Shown piece after piece: positions 33,027 through 46,350 of a DNA stretch of 64,000 nt. Numbering within the stretch: the first letter of the stretch is position 1; each line of letters starts with the position of its first letter. The stretch is taken from positions 2,728,001 to 2,792,000 of the forward strand of contig LSAX01000006.1 of NCBI GenBank assembly GCA_001557505.1. The letters are read 5' to 3'. Position numbers and translations under genes: made by a program. Under the pieces are notes generated by a model. It searched no databases. It worked only from the letters and a program-made list of their open reading frames with translations, and had not been told where the DNA came from. The DNA is from Reticulascus tulasneorum (Eukaryota; Ascomycota; Sordariomycetes; Glomerellales; Reticulascaceae).

Positions 33027-34337
33027 TGCAGAGTAAGTCGGTGATGATCTGAAATAACCACCTAGTTCAAATTGTTTGAGGTGCTTAGAAAAGTTTGTGA
33101 AGAAAAGTTGATGGCAGAAACTCGTCCGTACGGCCGTACTTATCACCATTGTTCTCCCCTTTCCTATCCTGAACTCGGTAGCCCTTCAGCGACGTTGAGA
33201 TCACCTGCTCTGTAGAGCGTACATCATCCGCTGCGCGTACAGCCGAAGTCATTTACCGTTATCCTGAACACGAGGAAATGCGAGGCGCCGCAGCCCCGAT
33301 AAACCACGAACATCATATCGCGGCCGTGAACTATCATGCCGTGGATTAACATCGGGTTCCCAAAGTAGGCAATGGCCTATGTGTAATTGGCCAACGCCAT
33401 TAAGTCGGGGATCTAGTTCATGTAAACGCTCCATACTACCTAATTCGCATCCTCGTGAAAGAGGTCGTCAGAGATTATATCGCACTGCACAGCATTCTTG
33501 GCAGTTCGCATCCGTTTCGGATCCTTTATGTCGGTGATTTACAACCAATCAGTAAGTGCCCGACACGCTAAACGGTGGTGAGAAAACTGATCCTTTCGTG
33601 ACGTTGTCCATTTCAGTGTGCGGACCACTGGAGGAACTGAGCACACCCTAGCTAACCGAACAATTTCGTATCTCCAAGCCGCTCTAAATATGCCGCTTAC
33701 TTTCGTCCTGGGGGCTTGGCTTTCGCAAAAAAAGCCAAGCGAGTCCGATCCCGCTTTCTGATTGGCTTCAGCGATGACATTCGCATCTGCGATTGTTCCA
33801 ATCTGGAGTCTATTCGATGGGTCCCGTAAGACGACGCGCAACCTTTGCTATCGGGGGATCTGTGTCATTGCGTTTCAGCCCTGGGGAAAGGAAGGGTGAC
33901 GCATTCTAGACTGGAGATCTGAGACTAACAGCACTGTTCTTGTGGGCAGTGCTCTCAACCGAGAATACGAAATACACCTCCTACGAATGACATGCAGATG
34001 TCGTCTGGCTTGAGTGATATAAAGGATGGCAGCCTGGTGCCTTGTGAATAGAAATGAAATTGAAGCATCAGGCTCACTCTTCTCTCGAACCTTGGAATAT
34101 ATCTTCGCTTCTCCTTTCCTTGAACTCCTCGGTCGTCCTCTGTCCTCCGCCCAACAACGACTGCAAAAGCATCAACAGCATCAACAAAGACAATCTTAAC
34201 TGTCCAAATCTAATATCTCCGTTTGATATTGTCGAAATACGCTGCAGATCAATACCTACCGCATACACATACCTAGAGAACCCGACAGCCTCCCAACTTA
34301 AAGCTCTGCCCAGTCTTTCGTTCTCAAACCACACATC
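33027..34337. other. Divergent intergenic region
   Basis: Promoter space between the carotenoid oxygenase (minus) and the RTA1-like gene (plus). TATAAA at 34018-34023 is a plausible plus-strand TATA box. Small frames here have no domain. Confidence 0.4.
34018..34023 (+). promoter_or_regulatory. TATAAA box candidate for the RTA1-like gene
   Basis: TATAAA about 315 bp upstream of the ATG at 34338, implying a 5' leader of roughly 280 nt if used. Confidence 0.3.
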
Positions 34338-35440
34338 ATGTCGGACGACGCACGTCCCAACGGGCTCATAACGTTTGGCTCTGACGCCAACTGCACCTTA
34401 TCCCTGTGTCCCGTAGAGTGGTCGGTGTTCGAGTATCGCCCGTCGCTCGCGGCAAATGGAATCTTCATCGGCCTTTACTTCATCGCACTGTGCGTCCACG
34501 CACTCCTCGGGTTCCGCTGGAAGACTTGGTTCTTCATGTGGAGTATGATCCTGGGATGCGTCGCAGAAATACTCGGCTACGTGGGCCGCATTATGATGTA
34601 TAACAACCCGTTCGATTTCGTGGCGTTCATGATTCAGATAGGTGCGTCCGCCTTTCGTTTGTGCTTTCTGTAGTCTGAGATCTAGACGCTGATATAGCCT
34701 ACGTGATGTATAGTCTGCATCACAACTGCTCCGGTCTTTTTCAGTGCGGCCATATACTTCACTATCGCTAAAACCGTCACGGAGCTCGATCCAACTATAT
34801 CTCGAATCAAACCGAAGTTCTACTATTGGATCTTCATCGTATGCGATGTAAGAACTGTTCACATGTTCGGATATCAACAGCGGCTAACCCATCACGTAGA
34901 TCATCTCTCTCATATTGCAAGCCGCCGGTGGAGGTAAATTAAAACCCGTCCTAGTTCTTTTCACACGATACATAAGCTTGAAGATACTGACCTGAACTCT
35001 CTCCAGCCATGTCGGCCAGCGATAGTGGAGACCCCAATATTGCAAACAGCATTGCGTTGGCGGGCTTAGGTTTCCAGGTCGGCACACTGGTCATCTGCTG
35101 CGGGTTGGTAATCGACTATCTGGTCCGCTACTTCCGATCTATCAGACCGAATTCCATCAGCCGCCGCATGAAGATCTTCATGAGCTTCTTTGGTGGGGCC
35201 ATTATTCTCATTTTGGCCCGTTGCGTATACAGAGTCGACGAGCTGAGCGAGGGTTACGACGGTGAGCTGATCCATGACGAGGTTCTGTTCATTCTGCTCG
35301 AAGGCGTCCTGGTTATCTGCGCTGTATTCGCTCTGTCCGTTGGGCACCCCGGTTTTGTGTTCAAGCAGCCTGGCCGAGGAGGTTCCGTCAAGATGGTGTC
35401 ATCGGACGTGGAATCTAGTGGCATGATAGAGACGAAGTAG
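34338..35440 (+). CDS. RTA1-like seven-helix membrane protein (lipid/stress export family)
   Basis: Exons 34338..34641, 34714..34847, 34900..34933 and 35007..35440 give 301 residues, the normal RTA1 size. Family marks are EYRPSLAAN at the start of helix 1, GCVAEILGYVGR in helix 3, the Pro-containing ITTAPVFFSAAIYFTIAK, CDIISLILQAAGGAMSA across exon junctions 2/3/4, and a late-helix YRVDELSEGYDG. RTA1/RSB1/PUG1 proteins of yeast confer resistance to aminocholesterol or sphingoid bases or move heme-like molecules across the plasma membrane. The exact cargo here is unknown. Exon 3 is only 34 nt, so its two short flanking introns are essential to the model. Confidence 0.88.
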
Positions 35441-38400
35441 ATCTGTGGTTTGGTTTTGGATTTCTCCCTCTTAGCGTTGCCTTGGCCTTACGGCCTGATC
35501 GACCAAGATTCAAATTCTCATGCGTCAGCCGAGAGTGACTGGCCTCGTGGTCAGGGGCGATTGAGAGAACTACCATTTGCACTACTTTCTCTCCTTTATC
35601 CGATAGAATAGCGGCGGGGAGGATATAGTCTTGTAATGGCATTACAGGCGTGAATCACACAATGTGTTGAGACAAAACACGCACAGGTTTCTCTTGTTTA
35701 CGGGTTTCAATACAGGTGCCAATACCAGATCGTTAGGCAGGCAGAACTAGATTTCTAAACATATTCATTTCAATCTTCGAAACTAATCTCAGTGGTACTG
35801 AATAAATTTGCTCGCTCATCGGCGGCTCGGCATGGAGAGCTGCGAGCCTTGACACACTCTGAAGCAAGGTAGGCAATGGCACTTTCGGGACTCGCAAGGA
35901 ACACACATGAGAACCTTGAGCAACAGGCCTCCAAATCATCAGCCTAGTGCATCGCCATTCGCCAGCCACACCAGTATGTATTCAGCATGTAGTCAAACTG
36001 AGGTTGGTGGGAGCCGATTTGTCCAATGCCACTCAGGCGTTTTTAAGTTGCAGAGTGGACCAGAGTGACTCTCAACGGCGGGCCGCACCTGTTGTCCCAG
36101 GCCGCGCCAAGGCAGCAAATACTTGCCTTACTCCTGCATAGTTCCGAAGGACAAGATGGGGATTGATTCCGCTGTTGGGACTGGTGTCATTACCTGGAAG
36201 CTTTGACTCTGCCATGATAGCTTACTCATGACCGCGGAGGTGCAATTTGAGGCCACCGCGATGCTACACGACAACACCACCACAACTGAGAGTCAGCTCC
36301 ACCAAATCGCCAACAAACCCACTCAAACAATCTCGTCGAGGAACACTTGCAGCACACGGCGCGAAGTCAGCTCTCAGTCAGTACATGGCAGCATCCACCG
36401 CATGCCATTACGGAATCCCTCATCTCATCATGCCCCATTCGAACGACTTTAGGCAGATATCAATGTCGTGTAACATTGATGCACCACACATTGTCGCATC
36501 AGGTGGAGGTGTGCTGTGTTGTCTGTCCGTGGGATCCGACAGCTTGGGTGGCAGCGGCAACGCTCAAACGCTTTCAAGCACGCCGAATCCCAGCCTCACT
36601 ACTAGTCCCAACTATTCGGCCGCTTTCCATCCTTGGCTGGATTATGCAATCCGCGGGATAGGGACGGGATGCAATGGGGGACGGATGTGAAAAAATTAGC
36701 GGGGAGCTGTGAGGGCAATTCTTCTCCGACGGAAGACGTGATTACCCCGCTGGGATAGCGGGAAGCACTGGCAAGCCGTCTCCTGCAACGAACACCCCCC
36801 TTGCTCGGATACGATGCAAGTGGTTAGGTATGTACTTAAAGTACACGCTGGGGTCGAGAGAGATGCCATAGGTGAGAGACGAGGAGGGATCAATTTGGTA
36901 AGTGGTGAGACGATAAATGCCGTGGAGCATGGCGGACGCATATGCACATGCGAAATCTAGGACAATTACTTCGAAGGAGATTTCAGTGCGAACCGCTCAA
37001 TCGGGTTCACTGTCTTGATGGGGGCGTTGGTATGTCATCCATGACCAAGAGCCGAGCGAAACACAGCCAGGCCCATTGTCCATAGTAAATACAGTGCAGT
37101 CAGAATGGTGATATTGGCTTGGACCAGGGAATCTTCACGGCTAGTTACTGTCGCGTACCGCATTGAATTAGAAATCGACCGCTGTCCTTTCCGTTCTGAC
37201 GTCCTGCTTTTCCAGGAATTGTTGCCCGCGCAATTAACACAAATCCCAGCATGACTGGACCCGACTTTGTCGGTCCCGAGACAAGGGTTGACAATAAGCA
37301 GGTTGTTCATCGGTACCAAATCGCCAAACACACTGCGACCCGCCGTTTTGGGAACTTGCCAGAGAGGCGTGCACAAACAGAGGGTCGCCATGGCCGCCAC
37401 ATCACGCACGGCAGGGCATGCGACCCTGACAGCTGGGTCGCTCGCCCGGCGGTGAGGAGTAGAATTACGCGATGATCATCCTTCGTCGCAATGTGCCAAT
37501 GGGGCCAATGTCTTGCTTGAGCAAGTTCTGTTGGGATGGCAATGGGACGTGCTCGAGTCAGGGCTTATCCGTCGTGGAATTGACTCGGCATCAGGATCAT
37601 CTCTGTTTCCCATGACTTTTCACGCTGGCATGCACAATAAGGCTAGAACGACGAAGGACTTTCGCGGCTATGAGGGGTCGAGAGGGTCCTTGGCTGTGGT
37701 AGTCGAAGCACCTGGACTGCATTGGTTTGCTAGTGGCACGCTGGGTACTGTCACCTTGATGTCAAGGGGCAGTCTAGCAGCTGCATGTAATTACCATTGT
37801 TCCGCACGAATGCTACCTGTCGGAGGGTTGGTTGGTTGGCACATTGGTAATCTATCATCAGTCGTAGACTGCGTTGACCGCCTCCTCGGCATGTGCAAAG
37901 GGTCGTTGGAAATTTCTTGCGCGTTGGGATCGACAGCGAGGAGCTGGGATCGTCATCAGGGTCCCCACTTTCCGGGTGCGCGATGAGACAGTGGAGTCGG
38001 GATATTCGGGGCTCCTCTGATCATGGTTCGCGCATGGCTCGCCATCAGACTGTCGAAGGCCAATCCTTTCCCCCCCCTTCCCCCCTTGTCATGGCTTGTT
38101 TCATGGGAAGCTCGACATTGAGTTGCGTACAGAGTACTACGCAGAAATCGATTTGCAGTGCTGGGGTTGCAAGTAACCTAACCACAAAGGGGTAGGCATG
38201 CGTTGACGAACGCCCTGGACTTACATTGGTCTTGATTCCCGAAAATGAAAGGTCCTTCTTACAGGGTAATTACTGGGTACTACGTAGTACGTGGGTATGT
38301 ATGTATGTGTGGACAAAAAAGTATTCGATCCTTTCTGATATCTCGTCTGTGACAAGCAAAAGAAAATCCGACCATGGCCCCCCACATGCATGTCCATGGC

Positions 38401-40992
38401 ATTGATGTTGCTGGTTACAAATCTTCAAGACCAGAAATGTCGCTATCTGGCCACCTCGGCAACTCCAAATCGGGTAACCCACGCCCGTCTGACGAGAGCG
38501 GCGCTGGGCCAAAAAGCAAATCTCCGACCAGAAAAATGCTGCCCATTGTCCCCCTCCGTGCCTGGAGTTTGCCCAAACTCCGCCAATATTTGAATTGCCG
38601 AGAAGAAAAAAGCTGATATCTGACAGGAACTGTGTTTCCCACCTACCTTGCTGTCGTAGCGAAGGGCCAGGCTGCGTTGAAATGGCATGACGATGGGTCG
38701 ATAGAGGACGGGGAGAGTAAATTGGCAGGGTTAGCACACTTTAAATGACCGTTTCCCCCCGTAGCCTCTTGCACTCGCGAGTCATCCCACACTGTCCTGA
38801 ACAAGCCTCGTAAACGACGGCGCGGAGATTTGCATCGAGTGCAGGCAGTCAGTGATTTGACCGACATTGCGGAATTGCGGTCGATCAACCCAGGCTAGGC
38901 AGCTAGCTAGCTAGCCGTTTGTTTAGGGCGGCACCTGTTAGGTGTAAGGTGAACGTACTTCGTAGTCCGTACAGCTACTGCACATAGGTGATTGTCTAGT
39001 TGGACGTTTGGCGCGCACTTTGGCGTGCCCGACGATGGGGGCGGCGGGCTGGTGGCTCCCAAGGCGTACTACTAGCTGGCCCAGAGGCGATGATTTGACT
39101 TTTGACTTTGACAAATCCCGGGAATTCGGACCCAGCGAGGCGGGATCTCTGTCAACGACCTTGATGGGGTACTGTGGCACGCATTGCGGATGGGCGAGGC
39201 TTTGATTTGATTCCCCAATTACATGGTACGCGCGCCAATCTCAGTTCTGCAATCAATCTCTCTCACGCCCAGCACTCTCTACCGTAGCTGGTGCATACTC
39301 TCCGTGGAAGAGAGTCGTGGCTGAATGGCTGGTTCACGAGCTACGAGACAGAAACAGTTAGGATCCTCATCATCTTCATCCCGACAGTCTGGAAGAGACC
39401 ACCGTCCCACCCTTTCGCGGAGATTCCTCCCATCGTATCGGGATTCTCGCCCATCTAAGCGACCCCCGCTGTGCCGCCAACCCGCGTTTGTAACAAAGGC
39501 ATTCCAGCCAGACGCTCGTCAGGCTACCCAAGCTTTATTAATTGGCATCCTGCAAATCCCCTTGCTCCCACTGTGACTCGTTGCGAATCTCCCCCTCACT
39601 TGGGGTCTCTTTCGAAAAGTTCCATCGTCGCAGCCCTAACGCAAGCCACGAATGCCAACGCATCCATACCGCACGGCAGGGATGGGGTCCCGTTTCCCCA
39701 ATCCCCAATCCACTCGCCGGCTCGTCTGTCCCTATCCATCCCATCAATCAAGCATGGATCCAATCCCCCCTCCGCCCCCCTCTCGTTAAGCTGGGAAATA
39801 GTTAGCGCTCCCTCGAAGAAACTGCAGTTTTTCTAGACTAATTTACTGCGTGCGTCCCCCTATTTGTGACTGGCTACTGCGCGTACAGACTCTGCCATCT
39901 TACTGCAGCAATCCCAACCGGCCACCCAATCCCTGGCCATCAAAGGCGCCTCTCACCCCTTCTCCCGGGTCTGTCCTCGCTCGCAACCCGACAGTCTGTC
40001 TCCCAAGGAATCTTCTCTCGCCCTTTCCGTCGGGGACCCCACCGCGGCACATACCCTGCAAGCAATCCCAATCCCCCCTCCGTAGTCCAGCTGTCAAATA
40101 ATCACGGCCTCTGCTTCCCCCGCTGCCTGCTTCCTATACTGCGTGACTGTCACTCCTGGGAACTTGATGGCGCGGTGGTAGACCACATCAAGGTCGCAGG
40201 CTAGTAATTAACTTGGGACGTTGACTGGCCCGCCCTCCGCCGCCTCGGTATCCCATCCAACAGCGAAATCCATTTCCGGAGACGCTAAGTAGGAGACGAG
40301 AAGAGAGCGGGGTGGTGAGGACGCCCCAAACTACCTAACTCGCCGGTCCTAGTCTACGTTTTAGTCGCATTGCTCCCCTTTTTTCTCCCTTACCTATATA
40401 TCGGCAGAGGCACCCCAGGTCATCCTGACTCTCGGGGAGAGAGAGTCCGACAGCTGTGTGCGGCCTTTTTTCACCTCTCACCTTTCACTTCTCACTTTCT
40501 AAACACACATATACATCCCGTACGTATCAAATCTTACATACCTTGCAGCTGCGTGCTCCACTGTCTCGGGAACTTTGAGTGTCTCTGAAATCCTCCCTTT
40601 TTTCCTTCGCCACCTTTTTGTCCCACTTCAACCCGCACGCACGCCTTGAGGCATCCACTTGCGCACAGCACAAAGAGCGGGATTCCCGTCTGCGGTGACT
40701 TTGGGCCATTGTTTTCCAGAGGAGGGGCGAAAGGAGAAGAGAAAAACACCACTGGCGTTCTGTTGGGGACAGAGATCATCAATTGCGGTAAAAAGAGGCT
40801 GCATTTCTCCCTGCCTCCGAGCCACCACCCAGCATCCAGCAATCTCGGCCAGAAGCTCAGCTCCCTAGTGGAATTGCGACATCGCTCTCACCTCACTTCT
40901 ATTGACCGACATTTCCGCAGCGTGGGAAAAAAGGCGCTCCGCATCTGTGACTATTTTTTCACGCAACCCATTATGTTCCTCATAGAACCACA
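35441..40992. other. 5.5-kb gene-free, pyrimidine-rich region upstream of the methyltransferase
   Basis: No open frame here has a recognisable domain or consistent exon structure. From about 39.3 kb on, the plus strand is markedly C/T-rich, as in long fungal promoters and leaders; a CTATATAT string lies near 40393. Other landmarks are a poly-C tract (about 38067-38085), the palindrome at 38277-38290 and GTAT repeats next to it. Likely holds the regulatory region and 5' leader of the gene at 40993, and possibly unannotated noncoding RNA. Confidence 0.45.
38277..38290. repeat. 14-bp perfect palindrome GTACTACGTAGTAC
   Basis: Self-complementary, followed by a short (GTAT)n stretch. Same TAC/GTA character as the palindromes at 10105 and 12759. 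Confidence 0.5.
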
Positions 40993-40996
40993 ATGA
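40973..40996 (+). other. Seven-codon upstream ORF whose stop overlaps the methyltransferase start
   Basis: ATG at 40973 encodes MFLIEPQ and ends in TGA at 40994-40996, sharing bases with the ATG at 40993 (ATGA overlap). If the mRNA leader includes it, translation of the main ORF would need leaky scanning or termination-reinitiation. Confidence 0.45.
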
Positions 40997-42615
40997 ACTC
41001 GCCTCCGGATTCAACAAGCAGCTCAAACGCAACGTCTGTAAATCACCCGGCAAAGCCGTGGTTACCTTCCCACTCTCGCATCCCGCCGCCGCCCAACATG
41101 AAGACAGGGAGCTCCAGCTACTCTTCAGACCAGCAGGATGAAGGCGATGCAGACGAACCGCCGAGACAGCGGCGTAAACTCGGCCCGCCCTCACCAGCCA
41201 GTTCAAACACGGCCATTGTAGCCGGTTCCTGCAGTGAGGAGGATTTACTGGATAGCACTGAGCCTGGCGAGCACGATTTCGGCGTCGACACGGCTAGTTT
41301 GACGGATAGCGTGAGAGATCATGTCTATGAGGGAGGCCTTCGATATCATGCATATCGAGCCGGCAAATACGCCTTTCCCAACGATGAGTCAGAGCAGATC
41401 AGGGACGGAATGAAGCATGAGATGAGCGTTGAGCTATGTGGAGGAAGGTATTTCTTTGCGCCGGTCGAGGGCGCATTGGATCACGGCGCGGAGATTCTTG
41501 ATTTAGGTACGTGCAACTGAGTGGTTACTGTTGGAGATCACTCGTTCGCCCCCACCAATTGCGAATTGGTGGTGAAGCAAGTGCCAAAGCCATTGAGCCA
41601 ATGTCTCATTTGAGATGTTGTTCATTTGCTGGCGAAGGCATCTCACCAGCCTCGTCTCACTTGGCCTCCCACTCGCCCATCCCTCATGCAATCTGACCAG
41701 CTCACTAACGGTGCACAAACAGGAACCGGAACAGGTGTCTGGTGCGTGGAACGTAAGTAACTCCCCGCCTTCCCTCTCTGCAACATCCCATGTCTTCGGA
41801 ATTGCCCTTCCTATCAGCTGTATGACGACGTGGCACGGCGTCCGCAAGTGCCGAGCACTGTCTGCACGGATGACTGCTGACACGAAGTGGAAATAGTGGC
41901 AGATATTTTCACCAGATCATCATTCCTTGGTATCGACCTCTCGCCCATCCAGCCCGCAGACGTGCCGCCGAATCTGCAGTTTGTGATTGATGACATTGAG
42001 CACGAGAACGGCTGGGAGTTTGAGGACAATCAGTTCGATTACATCCACTTACGGCATACGTTACATTCGATACGGGATCGGAAGGAGATGTACGCAAGAG
42101 TCTTAAAGTGAGCTTACTTTGCCTCCGGTGACTGTGTAACGTTCGCAGCTGACACAAACAGACACCTTAAGCCAGGCGGCTACTTCGAGGTCCAGGAGCT
42201 GGAGTTTTTCCCACACTGCGATGACGACTCCTGCACCGATGCGACCCCCTACGCCTTCCGTGACTTCCTCCGCTACCTTGACCAGGGCCTAGCAGCCCTC
42301 GGCTCCGAGCTGCTCAGCATCCGCTCCGTCGCCGATGAGATGCGCACCGCCGGCTTCGAGGACGTCGCGATGCACACGCTCAAGAACCCCATCGGCGCGT
42401 GGGCGAAGCGCAAGGACCTGCGCGTATGCGGCATGCTGCTGCGGGAGAGCATTCTCAACGGGCTCAAGGGGCTGGCAAGCAAGCCGTTCTCAGCGCTCGC
42501 GTGGACGCCGATGCAGATTGAGATTTTCCTCGTGCAGGTACGGGCGGACGTAAGGAATGCCGAGTTTCATACGTATCTGCCGTTTAAGTCTGTCTATGGT
42601 CGGAAACCTTTCTGA
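40993..42615 (+). CDS. LaeA-like class I methyltransferase
   Basis: SAM-dependent methyltransferase of the LaeA/LLM group, nuclear regulators of secondary metabolism and development. Exons 40993..41506, 41723..41752, 41897..42107 and 42162..42615 give 402 residues; introns 1 and 2 are long (216 and 144 nt) and exon 2 has only 30 nt. The N-terminal ~100 residues are disordered (Ser/Pro, Asp/Glu). Then come YHAYRAGKYAFPNDESEQ (typical LaeA-family lead-in), the SAM-binding ILDLGTGTGVWCVE built across exons 1-2, GIDLSPIQPADVPPN, DYIHLRHTLHSI and HLKPGGYFEVQELEF. Whether it is LaeA itself or one of the several LaeA-like paralogues cannot be decided. A mini-uORF abuts its start. Confidence 0.88.
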
Positions 42616-43586
42616 TGTGGCTACCAACAACTATGGTATCCCGACGGAGTAAAACGAAGATATGAGCACACGGGAATCAAGGACCGGGTGACATCCGAAG
42701 TCTAGAGGGAAAGTAGGAGGAAAGGCAAGGAGGAAGGAGGCAAGGATGAGGAAAAAGACAGAGCAATCTGCATCGGATCCCGGGACGGACGCTTTCGTCT
42801 CTGCTCTTTTGTTTTTCTGCATATGACAGGGAGCATTTCATCGGGGGCGCCGGCTGGCGGGCTGGCGCATTTTTTCATCCGGGCATTTGCATTGGGACGC
42901 TTGGGACGCATCTGATACCCAACCACGGGTGTGCGGCAGATGCATTTATGACCTTTTACGACTGATCATGGCGAAAAGAAAGAAACGAAGGGTTGGAATA
43001 GGCGGGCATGATTCCTTGGTTGTATGGTTGTGGATTGTATATAAGTGCGCCTCAGGGCTTTCGGTACGAGGAGCGCGGTGTGAAGGCTACCTTCCAGGCT
43101 GCTAGGCGAGGAAGTGTGAGGTGTTGAATGATATCCCCATGATTCCGACGGACTGCTAGTCGCTCTCGTACAATTGGCTTCGTGCTGTACGATCAATATA
43201 CTTGATTCCGATTATGTGGTCTACAGTTGAAGTTAGAATGATGTATGTATGTTGCTGAGAGTTCTGGTATGGGAAACTCAGCAAAGGAAGTGAGAGTGGT
43301 GACAAACCAATCCCGAATTCGACTTGCCTTACGCCATGATATGCTCAGGCCGTGGTAAGTTATATATATGTGGCACAGGTCAATGAGACCGTCCATGCCA
43401 GGGCATCCGTAATCGCCCAACGCCGCCCTTGTATTTGCCCTTGATGATAGAAATACATAACCCCGACCATATTAAGGAATCTAGAAACCTCCAGAGATGC
43501 GAGTGTGCATTTCACTTATATCGCAGATACTACATGGGGCTTCAATCGGAGCAAGGCGTCCCTCCCTGGCTCGCCGTGGTGCACTT
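42616..43586. other. 3' region between convergent genes
   Basis: Spacer between the methyltransferase (plus) and the ankyrin-protein gene (minus). TATATAAG near 43037 and TATATATATG near 43362 are AT-rich strings without an associated gene. Confidence 0.35.
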
Positions 43587-46350
43587 TTAATCCGTGTCTT
43601 CATCCTCAGAATCATCAAGGCGGATCCCTCCATCGGAATCTGATGAATCGCCGTCGCTATCGCCTGGAGAGCTAGTTGCCATAAGCTCCTCGACTCTTTT
43701 AAATCCACCCGGATCCGTTTCAACCTCGTGTCCATACGGATCATTGTAGTATGGGCATAATCTTTCGAACCCAGACCACATCTCCTTAAAGCTCCTCCTC
43801 GTGTAGTTTCTATTGTGACTTCCTTTCCTGGGATATCTGGTTCCGCGGAAATCGGGAATCTGGTAGCCGCAGATGGCGAGGACGCAGTCCCACAGATCCC
43901 CACGATAACTTCCACAGTCGTACCATGAAGGGTCTCTCCCGTATGCGACATCGGAAACCGAAACACCTTCGTCGGCTCCATGATGTATGTCCACGCCTTT
44001 GCGAACAAGGAATACTAGAGCATCTCGGTGCTGCCGCACAATTCTTTGATCTTTCTTGATGTCGTGCTCAGGAAGCCCGTCAATACATAGTTGAAGACAT
44101 GTCCTGTCCAACTTGTCGACGGCATGGATATCGGCACCCCGTTGAAGAAATAGAGTCAGGCTTTCGGTTGTCCAGTTCTCGCCCCAACAGTGCTCGAGTA
44201 GCGGAGTGCGGCCGTCGAACAGCTTCATATTCACACCCACAAAGCATTTCGCCATATCTAAGTAAAGTCGGATTGACTCCTGTTTCAAATGTATTTTTAA
44301 TCAATGCTCACAATCATGGAAACAGAATGATCACTTACTGGTCCGCCGTAGCGAAACGCATCTTCTAAAGAATTCGGGATCTGGGACTCGGCGTTGGCTG
44401 GAATTGTGGGATCACAACCAGCTTCAAGAACCATTTTTCGACACATGTTCAGGAGTTGGACTTCATCCCCCATGAGAAGGTCATATTCTTCCGCTTCCAA
44501 TAGGGTCGAGGATTTGAAATTTGACCTAAGAGAATGTCAGATATCGAATTAGACTCAACACTTGGACTTACCAGTCAAAGCCTAAGGGCTGCGATCTGCT
44601 GCTGCTGCAACGAACCCAAGATCCAGCTGGACATGCTGTATGATTCACATCAGCGCCATGATCAAGCAGGTATCTGCACATGTGAGGCTGCCGCATCGCA
44701 TACTGAAGATTGTAAGCTCTCAAATACACATAAAAGGATGGACACTTCTAATAATACTCACAAAAAGGAGTGACGCTCCATATTCGTCGTGGTCTCTCAA
44801 TGAAGCCTCACCTTCGCGGAGTAGAGTTTCAAACTCGTTCAGTCGGCCTTCCGCGACAAGTGAAAATACAAGTGAGTTTGCCGGTAGAATGTTGTTAACG
44901 AATAGACGTGGTATGGAGTTGAAAATCCCATGGGGACCTTCCATTGTGCGCATGGATGCCTTGAACATCTGTCTATGTCGGCCGTTTACAATGTTGGGAA
45001 TAAAGCAAATGTCACTGGTAGATTCTTCGTATCTATCAGGCCAGGTCTGTGTTGACGTGGGATCATCTAAATCGCCAGATATCCGACATTGCCTCCATGA
45101 TCTTTGCGCAGACATTATCGACAGAGACCCGGAGCCAAGATCGTAACTTTTAAACTTCCAACTTCCTTGAGCAAGAACGGTTCCCTTTTCCATGTGAAAT
45201 TGACCTATTAACACTCTGAGTTTTGGACTTACATCAGATGAACGGGAAAGGCTGTGATACTCACCTGAATCGTTCAACAACAGTTTACCGGTAGACGTTA
45301 TTGCGCCCTGAATTCGTCGGAGATCCCTATGGAAATCACGCTTAGACAGAATATCGATGTTGCTATCAGTCCTTGCAACTTCATTCACAGATTCAAAGAA
45401 TTCATCTGCTCTCATGAAGTTGAAAAGCCGTTCTAGTGCTTCGATAAGGTCGTCAGCTTCGTCAGACCCAACCATGCCTTTTGTGTCACGTATTATGTCG
45501 CAGAGTTGCAAGATGGTTTTCAACAACTCCTCGTATGCTGCCTGCTTCTTAGATGGCTGCTTAGCAGGCACTACGATTTCATCTTTAATCTCAACAACTT
45601 GTCCGTGTCCCTGCATGTTCAATGTCAGGTTGCTGACCTGTTCTTGCAGTTGCCTGATCATTTGGTGTGTAAGATCTGCTTGGGCTGCGGTTGCGGAAGG
45701 TATGGTGGTGACCGTATCTCGAATGTGGTTGTGATCGTTCCTCAGATCCACGAGAGTTTCTTTGATTTTGTTTAAGTTGCCATTGTGGTCGTTTAGTATG
45801 TTGGTCTGGGTGTGATAGACGTCTCGCTGTAATGATAGCTCCTGGCTCATCGTGGTAACGTGATCATCAATTCTGAAGACAACGTTGCTGATGCTAAGTT
45901 AGAGGCCATTAAAGTAATAGAGAATCACACGGTTTACCTTTGTATGTTGCCAAGTCGCATGTTTAATGCCGATGTGTGACGGTCTACCACGACACTCATG
46001 TTTTCTAGATCTTTCTCGTTGAAGAGCCTTTTGATCTTCTTCCAAAATTTCCCACTGGCTCTCTCAGCATCTCCAATACTAAGCTTTCCCAATTTGTCGG
46101 AGAACCTTTGGATGTCGGCAGTACATGCCTTGATGTGTTCCTTGAAGTCCTCGCTTTGGTCTTCTCGCAAAGCGCGAGATTTGGAAAGAGCGTCAAGAGC
46201 TGATTGCAGCTGCTGAACACTCTCAGAGGCTTGTCGAACACTCTGGGGTCCATCATTGACCAGTGAAAAGAGCTCGTGAATGGTCTTAGCAGATTTGAGA
46301 CCCAGCAAAACGAACGCAAGGACGCTTGCTCCAGCACTGATAGGGTCCAT
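43587..46350 (-). CDS. Helo-like N-terminal domain protein with coiled region and ankyrin-like repeats
   Basis: Five exons, 46350..45938, 45887..44762, 44702..44572, 44525..44339 and 44279..43587, give 849 residues. It begins MDPISAGASVLAFVLLGL, the start of the fungal helo-like/Fungal_N domain (PF17111 type) found at the head of many NLR and incompatibility proteins. A long helical, Gln/Asn-rich middle region follows. Ankyrin-type units are visible in MCRYLLDHGADVNHT, LFDGRTPLLEHC and LTLFLQRGADIHAVDKLDRTCL. The tail is an acidic Ser/Asp run. There is no NACHT or NB-ARC P-loop. The architecture suggests a signalling or allorecognition component that senses partners through ankyrin repeats; a role in cell death is by analogy only. 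Confidence 0.75.

Noticed and set aside
9000..35000. Possible secondary-metabolite gene cluster (SDR, FMO, FAD oxidase, regulators, P450)
   Set aside because: No PKS, NRPS, terpene synthase or other core enzyme is present in the window.
36228..38200. Several 70-157-residue frames in the large gap
   Set aside because: No domains, no consistent splice structure, overlapping on both strands.
44640..45146. 168-residue plus-strand frame
   Set aside because: Antisense to well-supported exons of the ankyrin gene.
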